Shown: in pieces, positions 36,634 to 41,084 of the stretch | Position numbering within the stretch: position 1 is the first letter of the stretch | Layout: every line of letters starts with the position of its first letter | NCBI GenBank assembly: GCA_964390625.1 | Contig: CAYMID010000004.1 | Location: 1-41,084 of the forward strand | Length of the DNA: 41,084 bases | Source: 2-12-FULL-41-16 sp964390625 | GTDB lineage: Bacteria > Patescibacteriota > Patescibacteriia > Magasanikbacterales > UBA922 | Direction: 5' to 3' | Program-made: the position numbers and the translations under genes | The notes under the pieces: generated by a model | Told to the model about the DNA's origin: nothing | The model's input: the letters and a program-made list of their open reading frames with translations, nothing else | Database searches by the model: none

Positions 36634-38621
36634 ATGCCTGTTTCAATTTTGGAAATCACCAAAACCATCCGCCACCATATTTTGACCATGACTACGGCCG
36701 CTGGTTCTGGTCACCCGACCTCGTCTTTGTCCGCGACCGATGTAATGGNNNNNNNNNNNNNNNNNNNNNNNNNNNNNNNNNNNNNNNNNNNNNNNNNNNN
36801 NNNNNNNNNNNNNNNNNNNNNNNNNNNNNNNNNNNNNNNNNNNNNNNNACGGCCGCTGGTTCTGGTCACCCGACCTCGTCTTTGTCCGCGACCGATGTAA
36901 TGGCCGGCCTAATGTTTGATGGTTGGTTTAAATTTGACGTCACTAGTCCCGCCCACCCCAACAATGACCGTTTAATTTTTTCCAAAGGTCATGCTTCGCC
37001 CTTGTTTTATGCGCTCTGGGCAGTGGCTGGTGGAATTCCCAACGAAGAATTGCTAACGCTCCGCCGCTTTGGTAGTCGCTTGGAAGGTCACCCAACCCTG
37101 CACTTTCCCTTTACCGAAGCCGCCACTGGTTCACTTGGCCAAGGCCTGTCGATTGGGGTTGGTATGGCGTTAAACGCAAAATACTTAGATAAATTGCCCT
37201 ACAAAACCTATGTGCTGCTTGGCGACAGCGAAATGGCCGAAGGCTCGAATTGGGAAGCCATGATGAGTGCGGCCCACTACAAACTCGATAATTTAATCGC
37301 AATTGTTGATGTAAATCGTTTGGGTCAGCGCGGCGAGACCATGTTTGGTCATGATGTAAAAAATTATCAAAAAAAAGCCGCGGCCTTTGGTTGGGAAACT
37401 ATCGTTATTGATGGTCATAATCACAAACAAATTACAGCGGCATTCAAACAAGCCCACCGTGCACGCGCGCCGTTCATGATTATTGCCAAAACAATCAAGG
37501 GCAAGGGTGTAAATTTTTTGGAAAATAAAGAAGGCTGGCACGGCAAAACACTGGGTGAAGTGGAGCTGACAAAAGCCCTGGCATCATTGGGTAAAGTGGA
37601 TGTTAATTTAATGTGTCCACTCAAAAAACCAGCGGACAAACGCCCGGTAATCACCAAAGCCAAACCATTGGCTGAATTAGACAAAGCCAAAGATTACACC
37701 AACGCTCTGTCTACGCGTGAATCATACGGACACGCCTTGGTGGAAATGTTTCCGCACTTCCCCACCATGGTCGTGCTCGATGCGGAAGTTAGCAATTCTA
37801 GTTTTGCCGAAACCTTCAAAAAGGCCTACCCCAAGCATTTTTTCGAAATGTATATTGCCGAGCAAAATATGGTGGGCGCGGCAATTGGTTTGGCCCGCCG
37901 GGGCAAAATTCCGTTTGTCTCAACCTTTGCCGCGTTTTTCACACGTGCAGCCGACCAAATTCGCATGGCTCGCCACAGTGGCGCAAACGTAAAATTCGTT
38001 GGCTCACATTGTGGTGTGTCAATTGGTCAAGATGGTGGTTCGCAAATGGGGCTGGAAGATTTAGCCTTGTTCCGCGCCATTCCTGATAGTGTTGTACTCT
38101 ATCCCGCCGACCATGTAGCGCAAGAAAAACTTAGTATTTGTGCGGCTGAACACGATGGTATTGTTTATCTACGCACCACACGTGGTGCTGTAGATCCACT
38201 ATATAAGCCAACGCAAATTTTCAAAATTGGTGGCAGTCACACCGTTAAATCGAGCGCCAAAGATACGGTTACCATTGTGGCCGCTGGCGTAACCTTGTAC
38301 GAGGCCCTCAAGGCTTACACCGAACTAAAGAAAGCCAATATCACGGCACGCGTGATCGATTTGTATTCGGTTAAACCACTTGATGTCAAAACTTTGCAAA
38401 AAGCCGCGACCGAAACTCGGGCGATACTTGTGGTTGAGGATCATTATGCGGCTGGCGGCCTTGGCGAAGCAGTTGCGGCCGCACTTAGCGAGCACAAAAC
38501 ACCGGTCATTTCGCTGGCCGTCACAAAACTCCCGCAAAGCGGCAAACCCGCGGAATTACTGGCGTACGAACAAATCGACGCAGCCGCAATTGTACGCACT
38601 GCCACTCAATACGCCCGGTAA
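36634..38621 (+). CDS. tkt: Transketolase (intact once the gap artefact is removed)
   Basis: The frame starts at ATG 36634 (MPVSILEITKTIRHHILTMT) and continues through the gap. The 55 bases at 36694-36748 recur exactly at 36849-36903. Removing 155 bases brings the two parts into one frame of about 610 aa. Motifs: SGHPTSSLS, SKGHASPLFYALWA, LEGHPTL, GSLGQGLSIGVGMAL, LLGDSEMAEGSNWEAMM (ThDP/Mg), MYIAEQNMVGAAIGLA (catalytic Glu), GSHCGVSIGQDGGSQ and VVEDHYAAGGLGEAVA. It transfers two-carbon units in the pentose phosphate pathway. The compact single-chain form is usual for Patescibacteria. Its 3' end overlaps the convergent membrane-protein gene by 16 bases. Confidence 0.93.
36694..36903. other. 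Scaffold gap flanked by an exact 55-base duplicate (artefact)
   Basis: Bases 36694-36748 and 36849-36903 are identical, with 100 N between. As at 31009-31218 the length is exactly 55, which points to a k-mer overlap of two contigs and not to missing DNA. Confidence 0.92.
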
Positions 38622-40249
38622 ATCGCAACGTGCCCATCATTAGCCGCGAGCACAAACTGCGCGTCGGCCAATTTTTTTTGCCATGTTTGCCAATCTGCTG
38701 CCGACATAAACGCTCGGTGCAACGCCACGTATTTTAAACCGTGTTCTTTAAAAAATTCACGTGTGTATTGAATGCCCACCAAAAAATCCGCCACATCAGC
38801 GCGCGAACGCGACACTGCGCCCGAAGTAATTGGTTTTTGGTGCACAGTTTGATACAGCATATACTGCTCGTTGGCCGGCCAGCCCCCGGCAGGCACGTCT
38901 ACAATCGCACCTGGGTCTGTATCCTGTGCGATTTGATAATATAATTGTGGCGCTTGCACGGGAGTTAATGGTGCGCGACCAGGTGCAAATTCCAACACTA
39001 CCAACCCAACTAGCACACTCACCCCAACCACGGCCCCTTTGGCGCCATAGCGCCACTGCCACCGAGTCATTAATTCGCGCGCCCCAAACGCTGCGGCGAG
39101 CGCCAGTGCCAAAACCAAAAAAATCGCAAATCGACCGGCTGTTTTGGCCATTTGAATAATTGGCACACTTTGCACCAACCAATAATACGGCCAATAATTG
39201 CCAACACTATACGTCCACACACGGAGCATTGGTCCAAACGACAAAACCGCAAAAAAAATCCCGGTGCCTAACCAAAACGACAACTCGCGTCGGTTACGCC
39301 ACCAGCCATACAGCCCCAGACCAATCACCACCATCCCTAAATACTGAGTCGATTCCCACTCATTTAAACCAATCTGCTTGTAATACGGCTTCACCTGCTC
39401 GCCTACCAACCAATGATAAGGCGGAGGTAATACAAACGACACCAAATTCGCACCATACATATCCCAGCCCCATTCTGGATAGTCTGCGGATTCTTTTTCA
39501 ACAACCATTGGATAAATTAACGGCGCGCACACCGCACAAGTAATAAGCGCCGCAACCGCAGTCGCCTTAATTTTTTTTCCAAAATCATTACGCTCCCAGA
39601 TCATTTGCCAGATCGCAAACAACGCACACCATAAGCCAACATATAGTGCATTATAAAAGTCAGTGTAAAATGTTAGCGCCAGCCACGCAGCAGTCCACAC
39701 TGCAAAATAATACGGCCGCACTCCCTGCCATATGCGTCGCACACACAAAATCACGAGCGGAATAAATTGAATGCCAATAATATTTAAGTGGTGGTAAATA
39801 TGACTAATGTGCCGCGGTGCGAGCGTAAAAATCAAACCTGCCAACCAGGCCGCGCGCTTATCTTTAACCACATCAAGCGCCATATAATACATACTCACAC
39901 CCGACACAATGAGCGAAAAGAAAATGAGCAAATTAAAACTCGTGACCAAGTTAAAAAACAGTGAGAAAATTTGCGCGAGCACCGCGTTAAATGGCGAAAT
40001 CGTGTGTAACAACAAACTCGTGCCTTTGGGGAAAAATAACCACACTGTGTAAAACGGATTTGTGCCGTCGCCTAACGCTTTTTGCCACCACCACAAATTC
40101 CAGTAAAATTGCTGGTTATCCTCGGGCGCACCTAGTAAATGTGTATTACAGTGCAACACTAGCGGCCAGGTAAACAAAATCGCCAGCGCCGTGTAACTAA
40201 TTATTACCCACACTACGGTTGGTATTTTGCGAAAAAAAAGACGTAACAT
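38606..40249 (-). CDS. Large multi-pass membrane protein, possible GT-C glycosyltransferase or YfhO-like
   Basis: A 547-aa protein with about ten to twelve membrane helices and a soluble C-terminal part of about 110 residues (PGAIVDVPAGGWPANEQYMLYQTVHQKP). The first loop has HLLGAPEDNQQFYWNLWWWQKAL, with an acidic pair after the first helix as seen in GT-C-fold enzymes (Dol-P-mannose-type transferases and relatives). Such enzymes add sugars from lipid carriers to cell-surface molecules. The C-terminal domain recalls YfhO-type proteins. No assignment beyond this is safe. A promoter at 40287-40259 has its -10 ending 9 nt before the ATG. Confidence 0.65.
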   Translation of the reverse strand: MLRLFFRKIPTVVWVIISYTALAILFTWPLVLHCNTHLLGAPEDNQQFYWNLWWWQKALGDGTNPFYTVWLFFPKGTSLLLHTISPFNAVLAQIFSLFFNLVTSFNLLIFFSLIVSGVSMYYMALDVVKDKRAAWLAGLIFTLAPRHISHIYHHLNIIGIQFIPLVILCVRRIWQGVRPYYFAVWTAAWLALTFYTDFYNALYVGLWCALFAIWQMIWERNDFGKKIKATAVAALITCAVCAPLIYPMVVEKESADYPEWGWDMYGANLVSFVLPPPYHWLVGEQVKPYYKQIGLNEWESTQYLGMVVIGLGLYGWWRNRRELSFWLGTGIFFAVLSFGPMLRVWTYSVGNYWPYYWLVQSVPIIQMAKTAGRFAIFLVLALALAAAFGARELMTRWQWRYGAKGAVVGVSVLVGLVVLEFAPGRAPLTPVQAPQLYYQIAQDTDPGAIVDVPAGGWPANEQYMLYQTVHQKPITSGAVSRSRADVADFLVGIQYTREFFKEHGLKYVALHRAFMSAADWQTWQKKLADAQFVLAANDGHVAIYRAY

Positions 40250-40258
40250 ACGCGCTTA

Positions 40259-40287
40259 AATATACCGTTTGCTAATTTTATTGTAAA
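40259..40287 (-). promoter_or_regulatory. Promoter of the large membrane protein gene, leaderless arrangement
   Basis: Minus strand TTTACA (40287-40282), a 17-bp spacer, and TATATT (40264-40259). It ends 9 nt before the ATG at 40249. Confidence 0.7.
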
Positions 40288-40289
40288 GC

Positions 40290-40313
40290 AAAAGAGCCCC
40301 GTAGGGCTCTTTG
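40290..40313. terminator. Intrinsic terminator of efp
   Basis: A 10-bp stem (40290-40299 with 40304-40313, CAAAGAGCCC and GGGCTCTTTG, with G/A flanks), T-rich on the minus-strand 3' side (TTTTGCTTT). Confidence 0.8.
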
Positions 40314-40325
40314 ATTGTGCGGATT

Positions 40326-40895
40326 TTATTTTTCACTCACGCGACCACCGTAGTCGCCAGTTTCGGTATTCACCAAAATTTCTTCGCCTTCTTTAATGAA
40401 GATTGGCACCTGCACGGACAAGCCATTGTCCATAATCGCGGCCTTGGTTACATTACCACCGGCGGTATCGCCCTTAACTGCTGGGTCAGCTTGGGTAATT
40501 TTGTACTGAATTTTCTTTGGCAATTCAATCGCCACCACGCGTTCTTCGTACATAATACCGAGCACTTCCAAACCTTCCTTAAGGTACTTGGCGTCGTCAC
40601 CAACCACATCAGCCCCAATATCCGTACTTTCGTACGTGTCCTGGTTCATGAAGGTAAAGAAGTCGCCATTCTTGTACAAGAATTGGAAATTCTGGCGCTG
40701 AACCTGCACAATATCCACGTTTTCCGAGGTTTTGTAGGTAATTTCCATGCCCTTGCCCGTAGCAATGCTCTTGAGCTTGGTTTTGGTAAAAGCCGAGCCC
40801 TTACCTGGGTTTACAAAGTGAAAGTCAGTCACCACGAACAAATCGTTCTGGTGGCGGATCACTGCACCCTTGCGAATGTCCGAGATGTCTGCCAT
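40326..40895 (-). CDS. efp: Elongation factor P
   Basis: A 189-aa protein with the three beta-barrel domains of EF-P. Domain I has the loop NPGKGSAF with Lys32 at the tip (the residue modified in many bacteria). Domain II includes YKNGDFFTFMNQDTYES, and domain III ends in VQVPIFIKEGEEILVNTETGDYGGRV. It helps the ribosome pass polyproline stretches. No modifying enzyme (EpmA, YmfI) is in the window. The gene has its own promoter and terminator. Confidence 0.96.
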   Translation of the reverse strand: MADISDIRKGAVIRHQNDLFVVTDFHFVNPGKGSAFTKTKLKSIATGKGMEITYKTSENVDIVQVQRQNFQFLYKNGDFFTFMNQDTYESTDIGADVVGDDAKYLKEGLEVLGIMYEERVVAIELPKKIQYKITQADPAVKGDTAGGNVTKAAIMDNGLSVQVPIFIKEGEEILVNTETGDYGGRVSEK

Positions 40896-40922
40896 ATAGT
40901 AGAGATAATTTTTGACCCCGGA

Positions 40923-40951
40923 ATACTAGCACAAAAGGGCTTTTTTGGCAA
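40923..40951 (-). promoter_or_regulatory. Promoter of efp
   Basis: Minus strand TTGCCA (40951-40946), a 17-bp spacer, and TAGTAT (40928-40923). The leader is about 21 nt. Confidence 0.65.
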
Positions 40952-40970
40952 GTCTTAGGCTTTTTTGGGG

Positions 40971-40999
40971 TTGACAAGGCTTCTGTTTTGCCCTATCAT
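40971..40999 (+). promoter_or_regulatory. Promoter of tRNA-Gly
   Basis: TTGACA (40971-40976), a 17-bp spacer, and TATCAT (40994-40999), 11 nt before the tRNA. Confidence 0.8.
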
Positions 41000-41010
41000 T
41001 TCTTCATTAC

Positions 41011-41082
41011 GCGGGTATCGTATAACGGTTATTATGTCAGTTTTCCAAACTGATGACGCGGGTTCGACTCCCGCTACCCGCT
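41011..41082 (+). tRNA. tRNA-Gly (anticodon UCC)
   Basis: The acceptor GCGGGTA (41011-41017) pairs with TACCCGC (41075-41081), with discriminator T41082. The anticodon loop TTTCCAA in a TCAGT/ACTGA stem gives UCC. The T arm is GGTTCGACTCC. The next bases are CA and not CCA, so the tail seems not to be encoded. Confidence 0.95.
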
Positions 41083-41084
41083 CA

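Noticed and set aside
1..41084. CRISPR array, insertion sequence or prophage
   Set aside because: No regularly spaced direct repeats, transposase or phage structural genes were seen. The only exact long repeats are the two 55-base gap duplicates.

Overview
The window looks like part of a Patescibacteria (Candidate Phyla Radiation) chromosome. This is inference from gene content and style: tightly packed genes, many starts without a Shine-Dalgarno (SD) motif, two TrmB-type regulators, a stand-alone class II (B12-dependent) ribonucleotide reductase with a cobalamin adenosyltransferase, divergent DNA-repair and RNA-modifying enzymes without iron-sulfur cysteines, and scattered single tRNA genes. 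No rRNA, CRISPR array, prophage or insertion sequence was seen. The assembly has three 100-N gaps (20449-20548, 31064-31163, 36749-36848). Two of them are flanked by an exact 55-base duplication, so they are scaffolding artefacts and not missing DNA.

Layout. 1-1481: tail of an O-antigen-ligase-like protein, a YerC/TrpR-like regulator, a structured leader, and an aspartoacylase-like deacylase. 1482-5141: a GNAT acetyltransferase, a Phd/VapC toxin-antitoxin pair with an operator, a TfoX-N protein, tRNA-Ser(CGA), an EamA transporter, and an unrecognised 339-aa protein. 5349-11110: a YceB-like protein, a VOC protein, a class II photolyase, DedA, two uncharacterised membrane or anchored proteins, and a Nudix/zinc-ribbon pair. 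11273-15458: a TrmB regulator, a frameshifted FAD oxidoreductase, and a three-gene repair operon (dCMP-type deaminase, AlkD-like, MutY-like). 15537-20149: a small membrane protein, a TRAM/RNA m5U methyltransferase, DsbA-like plus VKOR, an AI-2E family exporter, a lipoprotein, and tRNA-Leu(UAA). 20149-24711: an HNH fragment, a DUF1295 fragment, DUF2177, a cobalamin adenosyltransferase, UppS, a second TrmB, a heme-oxygenase-like protein, a candidate sRNA, and a NYN nuclease. 24856-30780: NrdJ and, divergently, RuvB with three small downstream genes. 30845-41084: a small proline-rich ORF, a structured ncRNA, a ThDP enzyme of the acetolactate synthase type, MgtC/DUF4010, an aldehyde dehydrogenase, two small membrane proteins (one frameshifted), transketolase, a large membrane protein, EF-P, and tRNA-Gly(UCC).

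Functional themes. The adenosyltransferase can supply adenosylcobalamin to NrdJ. The nrdJ-ruvB divergent region carries two perfect inverted DnaA boxes bracketing the ruvB -35, which suggests replication-linked control. DsbA-like and VKOR form an oxidative-folding pair. Photolyase, AlkD-like, MutY-like, Nudix, deaminase and RuvB give a sizeable genome-maintenance set.

The clearest unexplained pattern is that genes fall into two expression styles. Many native genes have a -10 box ending only 8-9 nt before the ATG, so their mRNAs should be leaderless. A second group of single, G+C-richer genes (GNAT, YceB-like, Nudix/zinc ribbon, heme-oxygenase-like, small proline-rich) has clear SD motifs, and most have a perfect palindrome in the leader. 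Three short segments with consensus promoters and intrinsic terminators are candidate small RNAs or leaders.
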